From contig RSEH01000349.1 in assembly GCA_006503475.1 (NCBI GenBank), positions 1 through 34,345 on the forward strand: a DNA stretch of 34,345 nucleotides, given 5' to 3'. A program made the translations under genes and the position numbers. A model generated the notes under the pieces. It was not told the origin of the DNA and made no database searches. It worked only from the letters and a program-made list of their open reading frames with translations. Below are positions 25,688 to 33,751 of the stretch, in pieces. Every line of letters begins with the position of its first letter. Within the stretch, counting starts at the first letter, position 1. Source of the stretch: Stentor roeselii (taxonomy: Eukaryota; Ciliophora; Heterotrichea; Heterotrichida; Stentoridae).

Positions 25688-27694
25688 TTAATTCTTAGAT
25701 GAAAGACTTGGAGATCTTCCTAAAAAAGAAGGGCGTGAACTTGCTTTGCTTTTAATTGATTTCGGGCTTGAAGACCTTTCTACTTCGATGTTGGTGTAAA
25801 TGTCGAGGAACTCTTTGATTGAAGTAGAACCGCCTTTGACTTTAACGATAAGTTTTGAGTTTTCAAGTTTTATATGAACTTTAGTTGACCCGAATAAATA
25901 GTTACCGTTTTCTTGTCTGGTGAATTTTATTGGGACTTTATTGGAATTCACGTAGTCTGCCAAGGCCACATCGACTGGGTCGGATTTTAAAGGAATATGA
26001 AGAACTTGCTGTTTTTTTACTTGGCCCATTGTGCCTTTTAATGAGTCTAGTTTTTCTTCTTGTTGATCTGCGGAGTCCATCATCGCGTCCATTTTAACGG
26101 CTTCGTTGAAAATCACCTCGCTTTGACTGCTTAATAGGCATGAACCGCGGTCTAAGTCGGGAAGGGTTGCTGGCCTGCTCTGGAGATACAAATGCTTCAG
26201 CTTCGAAATATCAAGCGCAAGACTCGTGAGATCCGAGGAGCTCTTTTGTAAGGTTGACAAGCGAATCAATTCAAGATTCGCTTCAATATTCAAAATTAAT
26301 TCGCGATTTATAACAGTTCTTTCAGAGCTAATCTCAGATGACAAAGAAAGACCTTGCAGTACTTGTGAAGTCTTACTAGACAAATTAATTTTCCCTTCTT
26401 TTGACTTTTCTAAACTTGATTGATAAGCTTCAGGAAGCCAAATCTTAATCGAATTGTTAAAATCATCATGACTTATTCCAAGACTTCCACGATTCGAAAA
26501 GGAATTTTTAATTGAAAAGTGATGAGACTCGTTTTTCTGAATAGCTTCATGAAGCTCGTTGATTTTTTGCTTGAGTTTTGAATTTGATGCTTTAGTTTCT
26601 TCGAATTCTTGAGAAGTGAGTTTAAGGCGGTGCTTTAATTCAGAGATTTCAGTTTGAAAAGTGATGAGCTCGGATTTGCTTTGGTCTTTTGATGAGGATA
26701 AAAGGGAAAAGTGGCTTGTTTTTTGGGAATCGAGATGGGATTGATGGGCATGGCTCTTTGAGATTAAGGAATTGTAAAGAGATTGTTCTTTCCAGTCTCG
26801 ATGTTCTTGATCCAAAAGGTCTTTTTGTTTTTTTAAATCGATTAGGGATTTCGTCTTTTGTTGAAGGGTTTCTTTTAAGGAGTCTCGCTTTTTTAGAAGG
26901 GCTTGATATCGGGAAGTCGCTTCTTGGAAGGATTTGGATATCGTGGTTAACTCGTCTTTTGCCTCGAGTTGCAGTTGTCTTCGGTGAGATGATTTGGAAT
27001 CGAAGGTTTCTTTGAAATCTATGAGTTTTTTGGATAGAGACTCGAGAGATTTCACCTCTTGACATAAGCTTCTCACCACACTTTTCAACTGCTCCCCATT
27101 CATATTCTTCAATTCATCAAATCCCAAATTCTCCAAATTAACCTCTTCATGCTCACCACCGCCATTACCTTGAAAAGACAAACAAATAGCTCTTTCCTTA
27201 CAAACATTCCTGGCCCTCCAAATTTCATTTAAAGGTTCAGAAGACCTTCCACATCCCTCAACAACATTAACAAGATAAGGACATTCTTCATTCTTTTCCT
27301 TTTTTTCCTTTTTTTCCTTCAAAACTTTAACACTTTTACTTTTTTCTTTCACAATAGTCTCACAAAATACGAGATTTCCAGAAACTTTCACTCGAAAATT
27401 TTGGAAGTCTTCCGTCTTTACCTTCAGCCACTTCTCCGCCTTGAGGACAGTCCTTGCATTAAAGAATGACTCAACGAGAAGTCGAGCATTTCCCAAAAGT
27501 TTTTCACCGTTAAAAGCAGAGATGATGAAAAAATTGCTGCCGTTTAGTTCAAAGGGCTCTGTTGTCACTGGGCTTTTCAGGAGGACTGAAAGTTTTAAGC
27601 TGTTTGACTCGATGATGAAGGAAGGGATGATTTTTCCGCAGCCGGAGACTTCTTTGAGCTCGATTCGAAGTTTTGCTGATTTAACAGATTCCAT
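25688..27694 (-). CDS. C2-like / coiled-coil protein
   Basis: 668 residues. Residues 1 to about 120 look like a C2-type beta sandwich (AKLRIELKEVSG, NFFIISAFNGEKLLGNARLL). A long coiled coil follows at about 190-420 (KKLIDFKETFDSK, SLIDLKKQKDLLDQEHRD). Near residues 570-640 a compact domain reads ALADYVNSNKVPIKFTR, NYLFGSTKVHIKLE, KLIVKVKGGSTSIKEFLDIY, which loosely resembles Gas2-related (GAR) microtubule-binding domains. The last residues are Ser/Lys-rich. A cytoskeletal or basal-body role is plausible but inferred. Confidence 0.8.
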   Translation of the reverse strand: MESVKSAKLRIELKEVSGCGKIIPSFIIESNSLKLSVLLKSPVTTEPFELNGSNFFIISAFNGEKLLGNARLLVESFFNARTVLKAEKWLKVKTEDFQNFRVKVSGNLVFCETIVKEKSKSVKVLKEKKEKKEKNEECPYLVNVVEGCGRSSEPLNEIWRARNVCKERAICLSFQGNGGGEHEEVNLENLGFDELKNMNGEQLKSVVRSLCQEVKSLESLSKKLIDFKETFDSKSSHRRQLQLEAKDELTTISKSFQEATSRYQALLKKRDSLKETLQQKTKSLIDLKKQKDLLDQEHRDWKEQSLYNSLISKSHAHQSHLDSQKTSHFSLLSSSKDQSKSELITFQTEISELKHRLKLTSQEFEETKASNSKLKQKINELHEAIQKNESHHFSIKNSFSNRGSLGISHDDFNNSIKIWLPEAYQSSLEKSKEGKINLSSKTSQVLQGLSLSSEISSERTVINRELILNIEANLELIRLSTLQKSSSDLTSLALDISKLKHLYLQSRPATLPDLDRGSCLLSSQSEVIFNEAVKMDAMMDSADQQEEKLDSLKGTMGQVKKQQVLHIPLKSDPVDVALADYVNSNKVPIKFTRQENGNYLFGSTKVHIKLENSKLIVKVKGGSTSIKEFLDIYTNIEVERSSSPKSIKSKASSRPSFLGRSPSLSSKN

Positions 27695-27811
27695 GATTAT
27701 AAGATGGCTGGATTTGAATTGGGATTCGAGGTTTCAGGGAATTGAAGAGTTGAGGTTAATGAGTTGGGCATTGAGGGAAAAGGAATTTTTTATGAAGTTG
27801 AAGAGTTGATG

Positions 27812-27849
27812 AGGATTTATTTTTTTTTAGAGGATTTATTTTTTTTTAG
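27812..27849. repeat. 19-bp tandem duplication
   Basis: The unit AGGATTTATTTTTTTTTAG occurs twice in exact succession (27812-27830 and 27831-27849) and a third copy starts at 27850 (AGGATTTTA). It lies in the spacer upstream of the C2-like/coiled-coil gene. Confidence 0.85.
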
Positions 27850-27900
27850 AGGATTTTAAATAAATATTGGGTTTTTTTACTCTAACTCGTGTATTACCTA

Positions 27901-28626
27901 TTAAATCAATGGCATTCTTAATGCCAGGTATCTTAACATTGAAGAAGAACTCTTTTTCACTAACTTCAAGTTGCATCCATCTTTAAAACCGAACTTTCTT
28001 GGTGTCGGGGATAAGGAAATATATCGAGTGATTTGAGGTCTTTCGCTGGTGACAGAACTGTCTCGTGATTTGATTGAATTCACTGATTGGGACCTGAACA
28101 TACTTTGAGGTTTACTAAGATTAGGTCGAAAAGTGCATTCTTCAAGTCCGTCATCCTTCTTAAGTCTTCTAACCTCTTCAAGTGCATTTTCCCTTCTTTT
28201 CAATAAATTCATACTTCTGGTAAAAATATCTGACTTTCCTCTAACAAGTGTCGGGTTAGACGAAGTCTGTTTATGATCCATTTTGGATTCAAGCACTGCA
28301 AACTTTGGAGAGTCCAAAGCTGAGACAAAGCTAGTCGTTGACTGGGTCGAGACACTTTTAATGAATTTATTTCGAGATAAGATGTTTCTCACATAAGGGG
28401 ACTTCGCAGGACTCGAGGAACGTTTTGACTTGATCAAGGCTTTTGATATTTTATTAATTTCTGGAGATTTTCGGAGTTTTTGCATCTGTTTGTAGTAAAC
28501 TTTTAGCTTCATTTCGTTTAATTTGAATGACGGAGAAAGTTTTGACTTGTCGTTGGACCTGGAGGAATGGAGTTTTATGGTTTTTTCTTTGGGACCTGGA
28601 CTTTTAGGTGATTTTCTGCCGTCCAT
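27901..28626 (-). CDS. Basic Ser-rich protein with ECTFRP-type motif
   Basis: 241 residues, strongly basic, rich in Ser, Lys and Arg. Around residues 138-170 it has SMNLLKRRENALEEVRRL followed by EECTFRPNL, a combination seen in many ciliate and apicomplexan cytoskeletal proteins. Likely structural or microtubule-associated (inference). Its ATG at 28626 comes 2 nt after the TAA of the upstream gene on the same strand, the tightest gap in the window. Confidence 0.75.
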   Translation of the reverse strand: MDGRKSPKSPGPKEKTIKLHSSRSNDKSKLSPSFKLNEMKLKVYYKQMQKLRKSPEINKISKALIKSKRSSSPAKSPYVRNILSRNKFIKSVSTQSTTSFVSALDSPKFAVLESKMDHKQTSSNPTLVRGKSDIFTRSMNLLKRRENALEEVRRLKKDDGLEECTFRPNLSKPQSMFRSQSVNSIKSRDSSVTSERPQITRYISLSPTPRKFGFKDGCNLKLVKKSSSSMLRYLALRMPLI

Positions 28627-28628
28627 TA

Positions 28629-30068
28629 TTAATTAACTTTTAAATAAACTAAAGAATTCTGTAGGAATATTCCTAGTAGGAAGCTGAAAAGACATGAAAG
28701 AAAAACTTCGAATGATAGGGACCAAGTTATTTTCCTTTCAGCTTCATTGATCAGAAACTCACGTTTTTCTATAATTTTTCTCGTTTCCGACTGAATCATT
28801 TTGATTTTCATGCTCAAATCTCTGTTTTTCCTGTAAAGCTCTTCTTCAGTTTTTAAATAATTTCCTTGAAGTAGTTCTTTAATTCCGTTATTATTTTTGA
28901 AGAGGTTTTTCGTTTTAATGATTTTTTTGTTGTGAATTGAGTTCAAATGATAAAGTTCCTGACTTTTCTGCCTAATTTTCTCTAAAATTTTTTCCCTTTG
29001 TTTTGAAGATTTTTCAAATTCTTTAACTTGATCAAAGTTATTCGGAGATTTTGAAAAATATTGAAGAGTATTTTCAATGATTTCTTCTTTTTTTAAATTA
29101 AGCTGAACATCTTCAATTTCTTTGATTTTTTTTATCTGTAATTGAAATTTTTCTCTTTTCATTGAAAAAAACTTAAAGAGATTCAGGTTTTCTTGAAAAA
29201 TCTTCTCTTTTATCTCAAGTTCCATTAAAAATACCTGCTTTTCTTTCTCAGGCTTAACAAATCTTTTCTGTGAATCTAAAAGTTTGATTAAAAAAAAACT
29301 AACCCAAACTGAAATTTTAAAAATTTTGATTTTTTTTCCTTTTTTCAGATTTTGCGAGGCTGATAAAAAGTCTGAGTAAAAATTCATCAAAACCATGACT
29401 TTATCAAAATAATTTCTGACTTGATTCACTTTTTTCTCAATGAAAGTTGAAATTTCATTGAAAATTTCAGAATCGTTTTTCGAGCTTTCAAGTTTTTTTT
29501 GTATTTCATAAGAGGAAAAGTTGATATTTTCATTAGGGTTAAAGACTAGAAATGAAAGAGAGATGTAGTCTCTGAGTCTTTCTTTTGACAAATAGTTTTT
29601 GATCAGTGAGTGCTTTGACCAAATGAAGCCGATTAATTTGTTGTAAGGGTAGTCGTCTGGATACTGCTCCAAGTAATAAGAAATCGTGTTGTTCAGCTCT
29701 TCTTGGGTCACTTTAGGGATTTTTGACTGAGATATTATGTACATCAGCTGATGTTTTGGAAGTAGTCTTTGTAGGTCTTTAATTGAAACTGAAGGACTCT
29801 CGAGAAAATCTAGAATCAGAGAAGTTAGTAATGATGCAGGAAGTGACTTACTTGAAGGGTCTACACGTTCGAGGGTTTTCTTCACAAATGCTAAAAAGAT
29901 TGGATTTTCTGAAAGTTCTTGTTTGGAGTTTTTTGAAGGACAGTCAATTTTCTTATCTTCAAGTAAAACAAAAAGTTCCTCAAAAGCCTGAGGGTTCAAG
30001 TCAATAATCTCAAAACTATCCAAAGACTCATCCAAAGCTTTCCTTTGACTAAAAGTTAAAAAATCCAT
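28629..30068 (-). CDS. Tail-anchored coiled-coil protein
   Basis: 479 residues. The N-terminal third is helical and globular-looking. Residues about 200-450 are predicted coiled coil (KEKQVFLMELEIKEKIF, REKILEKIRQKSQELYHL). A single hydrophobic segment near the C-terminus (FEVFLSCLFSFLLGIFL) followed by only about ten residues marks a tail-anchored membrane protein with its bulk in the cytosol. Near the start, DESLDSFEIIDL has an acidic stretch before F-E-I-I, a pattern compatible with an Atg8-interacting (LIR) motif; this is weak. No family recognised. Confidence 0.78.
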   Translation of the reverse strand: MDFLTFSQRKALDESLDSFEIIDLNPQAFEELFVLLEDKKIDCPSKNSKQELSENPIFLAFVKKTLERVDPSSKSLPASLLTSLILDFLESPSVSIKDLQRLLPKHQLMYIISQSKIPKVTQEELNNTISYYLEQYPDDYPYNKLIGFIWSKHSLIKNYLSKERLRDYISLSFLVFNPNENINFSSYEIQKKLESSKNDSEIFNEISTFIEKKVNQVRNYFDKVMVLMNFYSDFLSASQNLKKGKKIKIFKISVWVSFFLIKLLDSQKRFVKPEKEKQVFLMELEIKEKIFQENLNLFKFFSMKREKFQLQIKKIKEIEDVQLNLKKEEIIENTLQYFSKSPNNFDQVKEFEKSSKQREKILEKIRQKSQELYHLNSIHNKKIIKTKNLFKNNNGIKELLQGNYLKTEEELYRKNRDLSMKIKMIQSETRKIIEKREFLINEAERKITWSLSFEVFLSCLFSFLLGIFLQNSLVYLKVN

Positions 30069-30112
30069 TATTTCACAAACCTACCAAACTTCACATGAAA
30101 TTTAATATTTAA
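30069..30112. promoter_or_regulatory. 44-nt divergent spacer
   Basis: Only 44 nt separate the start of the tail-anchored protein gene (minus) from the CK1-like gene (plus), so the two must share a minimal bidirectional promoter or use elements inside coding DNA. Confidence 0.55.
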
Positions 30113-30940
30113 ATGACGGAACTTTGCATATGTGGCCAGTACCAGCTTGAAAATCCTTTACAACAAGGTTCATTTTCTGAGATATTTTTGGCATCCCATA
30201 AAGAAAATAAGACCCGCTACGCAGTAAAAGTAGAAAAACTCTCATCAACCCACCTTCTCCAACAAGAATGTCGAGTACTGAGGATCTTGGAAGGATTTCC
30301 AGGTATTCCAAAAGTCTTCAATATCAGCAAAGACAGAGTAAACACTTACATGGTAATGGAATTACTGGGTGCTTCACTTTTAGACAAGTTTCACTCTCAC
30401 GGGGCTTTCTCTTTAAACCTATTATCTAAAACCGCTGCAAGTCTTCTCGAATCATTCAAATCAATTCACCAGGCCGGTTATATTCATCGAGACATAAAAC
30501 CTGAAAACTTCTTATTCGGACTAGAAGAAAATAGCAGTCAATTGTTCGTAATCGACTTCGGACTCAGTCGGAGGTTTTTAAAGGGAGATACACACAAAAC
30601 TCTCAAATTCGGTAAAAAACTTGTTGGCACTGCAAGGTTCGTCTCGATTAACACCCATCAAGGATTAGCTCAGTCTCGAAGGGATGACTTGGAAGCGCTT
30701 GGTTATTTGTTTGCTTTTCTTGGAAAGGGAAGACTTCCTTGGATGCATATTAGGTCTGCTAGCTCTAGTTTACAGTTTCAGGGAATTTTAGAAAGTAAGA
30801 GATGTCATAGTGCAAAATTCATTTGTGATGGACTTCCTGAAGTTTTTGAAGAGTTTTTAGAGTATTCTAGGAATTTGGGGTTTGAGCAAGCTCCGGATTA
30901 TGATAGGTTTATTGGAAAGTTTTTGGAGATGGTTGAGTAG
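30113..30940 (+). CDS. Casein kinase 1-like Ser/Thr kinase
   Basis: 275 residues, essentially a bare kinase domain. CK1 hallmarks: YAVKVE (Lys39), IHRDIKPENFL (Asp127), DFG (148-150), and GTARFVSINTH then QSRRDDLEALGYLF (residues 172-200), the CK1 replacement of the APE motif. The nucleotide loop reads LQQGSFSEI instead of the usual IGSGSFGEI, so two of three glycines are missing, but Lys39, Asp127 and Asp148 are kept and activity is plausible. No C-terminal regulatory tail. TAG stop, with no intron solution to extend it. Confidence 0.92.
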   Translation: MTELCICGQYQLENPLQQGSFSEIFLASHKENKTRYAVKVEKLSSTHLLQQECRVLRILEGFPGIPKVFNISKDRVNTYMVMELLGASLLDKFHSHGAFSLNLLSKTAASLLESFKSIHQAGYIHRDIKPENFLFGLEENSSQLFVIDFGLSRRFLKGDTHKTLKFGKKLVGTARFVSINTHQGLAQSRRDDLEALGYLFAFLGKGRLPWMHIRSASSSLQFQGILESKRCHSAKFICDGLPEVFEEFLEYSRNLGFEQAPDYDRFIGKFLEMVE

Positions 30941-31224
30941 TTAATGTTTATTTTAGAGAGTTTTGAGTGGATTTATGAGGTTTTTTTGGAGGATTAGGAT
31001 TTTTTTTTGGTTTTGGTATTTATTTAGAAGTATGTTTATGTGATCAAAGAGCTCTTGTGTTGTTTTTAATTATTGGTTTATTTAAGTAGTCTTTAGTGAT
31101 TAAAGGATCTTTACATTGTTTTTATTATCATTTTATTAAAGTATTCTTTATCTGACGAAGGAGGCCATCTAAATTCCTTCAAAAACCCATCTATATAAAA
31201 CAATTTAAATTTTATTGAATAATT

Positions 31225-32115
31225 TTATTTATCCAATACGTAAAAACAGTACTCTTCCAACGGCTCTCCAATAAAACAACCACTATTCCCAACCCCTCTA
31301 ACAAATACAAAATTATCAAAATTACTCGAAATCGACCTTCTAAACCCAACACAATAAATCTTAATTTTTTCTTCTTCAGCCATTTGAAAGTCAATCGGAT
31401 TTTCAAAGAACTTATCAGAACTCATAAAATTTTTTATCATTTTCAAGTAAAACCAAAACAAAAACACTTCATAAAAAAGTAAAAAACAAGCAAATCGATC
31501 AGAAGGAAAAAATCTAAAAAAAACTACTTCAAAAACATGAAACAAGTAAAAAAGATCAGGGCTGGGGATAGATCGAGAATAAGAATAAGCATAAGCCGAG
31601 TATTCAACTCTTCCAATTCTTTCAAAATTTTCAACAAGTTCCTTTAAATGCCTTCGAAACCTTCGAATTCTTATTTTGAAATGAACGAAAGCTAAAAAAA
31701 CTAACAAAGCGAATAAAAAACTTACTTTTCTTGAATAAATTAAATAAGCAGTGGTTGCCAAATATGTAAAAATCATTATTGCTAGAGGAAAAATCGCACT
31801 TTTGAAGGAGTAGAGATGGTAAAAAATTGATTTTTCTATGAGAGCTAAGTTCAGAGTAATTTGAAATGAAAAGAAAATTGAGTAGAACCCGCATGATACT
31901 ATTCCTAGGTCCTTATACTGCAGAATAACTGAGGAAAAAATTAAAACATCAGAGAATATTTTAAGTGTCGACGTTATTGCTATGAAGTAAGTTATTGGTT
32001 TCATTTGATATCGATACTTTCGAAAGGACTTCACTATTCTTGGAAAGATAAAAATTAACCAGAGACATAGTCCTGATGTTCTCATGAGGCAAAAAATTAC
32101 AGAACTTTCAACCAT
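31225..32115 (-). CDS. Multi-pass membrane protein, unknown
   Basis: 296 residues with about six hydrophobic segments (e.g. SGLCLWLIFIFP, AIFPLAIMIFTYLATTAYLI, VSFLFALLVFLAFVHF, ACFLLFYEVFLFWFYLKM). A basic cytosolic stretch (FKIRIRRFRRHLKEL) follows the middle spans, and the C-terminal ~50 residues are soluble and end CFYVLDK. Very rich in Phe. It may be a transporter or receptor, but no signature is recognised. Confidence 0.7.
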   Translation of the reverse strand: MVESSVIFCLMRTSGLCLWLIFIFPRIVKSFRKYRYQMKPITYFIAITSTLKIFSDVLIFSSVILQYKDLGIVSCGFYSIFFSFQITLNLALIEKSIFYHLYSFKSAIFPLAIMIFTYLATTAYLIYSRKVSFLFALLVFLAFVHFKIRIRRFRRHLKELVENFERIGRVEYSAYAYSYSRSIPSPDLFYLFHVFEVVFFRFFPSDRFACFLLFYEVFLFWFYLKMIKNFMSSDKFFENPIDFQMAEEEKIKIYCVGFRRSISSNFDNFVFVRGVGNSGCFIGEPLEEYCFYVLDK

Positions 32116-33355
32116 TATTATATGGACTAGTGAATGTTATATCTAGGATTTGAGATTGGTGAAAATGTTGGGATTATTGATCGATTATTTAAAAAGTTTG
32201 GTGATGATATTAGATATTAACGTAATTGAATTTTATTAAGATTGAAAATTTTCAGATTTAATAAAGAGTTTAAAACTTATTTTCTGAGCATGTTTAGAAA
32301 TTTCAAAATTATTAGAAGAAAAGAAGTTTTCTGATTTTTATGAAGTTTAAGATAAGTATCTTTAAAAATATAAGTTTAAGTTATCAGGAGTAAAGTGAAC
32401 CTTAGTGAATCTTTATCCATTATTCATAATACTCAATTCAAAAGTCCATATTCAATAATTCAAAGATCAATAATTCAAATATCTATAATCATTAATTCAA
32501 AGTAATCCTTGTTTATTCATTAATTCTCAATTCACAAATTTCATCATAAATGTTTTTAATATCATACAAATATATTATATCAGCATTTATTGATACTTAA
32601 ATAATCAAATAGAAACTTAAAACAATTCAACCCTGAAAAAAATACAACTATCAAAGTAACATGAATTGATTATGTTCTCAATAGCATATTCCTGAGAAAT
32701 TAACATCTAAAACCTAATCAAAAATAAATTTTCATAAATTTGTGAGAATGTGCAGCACAAAAAACTCTAAAAACCTTCTATGATACTTCACAACTCACGA
32801 ACCAATCGAAATTAATCTATCAATGACATTTGATAACTATCAATAAAATATACAAAAACTCCATTAACATATTCCAAATAAACATTTTTAACATATTTTC
32901 ATCATGCTCTAACTTTATTAAAATTTTTTATGAAAAATTGAGAATCATTTCATCCTCGATATTTCAAAACTTTAATCAAAAGTCTTACAAATCGATCCAA
33001 TCTTCTGGTATTAATTAAGGCTGACCTATCACCCATCACTAAATGAAAATTAACTGGACTTAGTTACTATTCCAACATTCAAAATCCTCAAATACATCCC
33101 TTACAAATACCTTGATCCAAAAACCTCTTAATCTTAACTTTTCATTTTTCCAACTTCAAAAAATATCTCAAAACTAAATCTTTCAATCCTCTTTCCCCTC
33201 ACTTGAACAATCCTTCCAAATCCAAACTCTTCAACCCTCTTTCACCAAGTCCTTCACCTTCACTTCCCGCACATCACTTAAAACCTTAAACAAAAGTAAA
33301 AAGAAGGAGCAGTTTCCTCTTCAAAACCGAATAAAAGAACTAATTTAATTATTTC
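32116..33355. other. Long intergenic region, 1.24 kb
   Basis: Lies upstream of the multi-pass membrane protein gene and downstream of C2H2 copy 2. From about 32380 it is A/C-rich on the plus strand. A plus-strand frame of 62 codons at 32830-33018 is AT-driven (Asn, Ile, Lys, Phe, Ser only) and not convincing. No RNA gene is visible. Short AATAATTCAAA repeats occur near 32454-32500. Confidence 0.5.
32446..32512. repeat. Short degenerate AATTCAAA repeats
   Basis: AATAATTCAAA occurs twice, with a related ATTAATTCAAAG copy, within about 65 nt, giving an irregular short-period repeat in non-coding DNA. Likely simple-sequence slippage. Confidence 0.55.
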
Positions 33356-33751
33356 CTACAACATCTGAAAAGTTTCTTCGAACTTGGGAAGCTTGACTCC
33401 AATCTGAGGACTTTCAATGCAAGGCAAGTCGATTTTTTTGTCTTTTAGTAGATTTCGGGAGACATCGACATGAGCCTGAGGGTGTTCCAAGGCCTGTATC
33501 AAAAGATGTATAAAGCTCAAAATATCATCAAAAGAGTTAATCGCTACTCTTGTGTGTTGCTGATGCAAGACTCGGTGATTGGAAAGCTGACTTGCATGTT
33601 TGTATGAACTGGTACAGCCGGGGAATGAACAGCGAAAAGGCTTTTCACCTGTGTGGATGTTCATGTGCTGTCTTAGGTTTTGTCGGGAAGATAAACTCTT
33701 TGAGCAGACTGGACAAACCACTGTTTGTTTCACTGGGTTAAAAGAACTCAT
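33356..33751 (-). CDS. Small two-finger C2H2 zinc-finger protein, copy 2
   Basis: 131 residues from the preferred start at 33751 (MSSFNPVKQTVVCPVC); an upstream in-frame ATG at 33778 would add nine hydrophobic residues with no match in copy 1. Two C2H2 fingers joined by HTGEKPF: CPVCSKSLSSRQNLRQHM, then CSFPGCTSSYKHASQLSNH. The C-terminal tail repeats the copy-1 motif as SPQIGVKLPKF. The fingers are nearly the same as at 5837-6250, while the region between fingers and tail has diverged, so the two genes are an older duplicate pair rather than a recent copy. Confidence 0.9.
   Translation of the reverse strand: MSSFNPVKQTVVCPVCSKSLSSRQNLRQHMNIHTGEKPFRCSFPGCTSSYKHASQLSNHRVLHQQHTRVAINSFDDILSFIHLLIQALEHPQAHVDVSRNLLKDKKIDLPCIESPQIGVKLPKFEETFQML

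Noticed and set aside
32830-33018. Plus-strand 62-codon frame
   Set aside because: Composition is only AT-rich codons, with no domain or neighbouring support.
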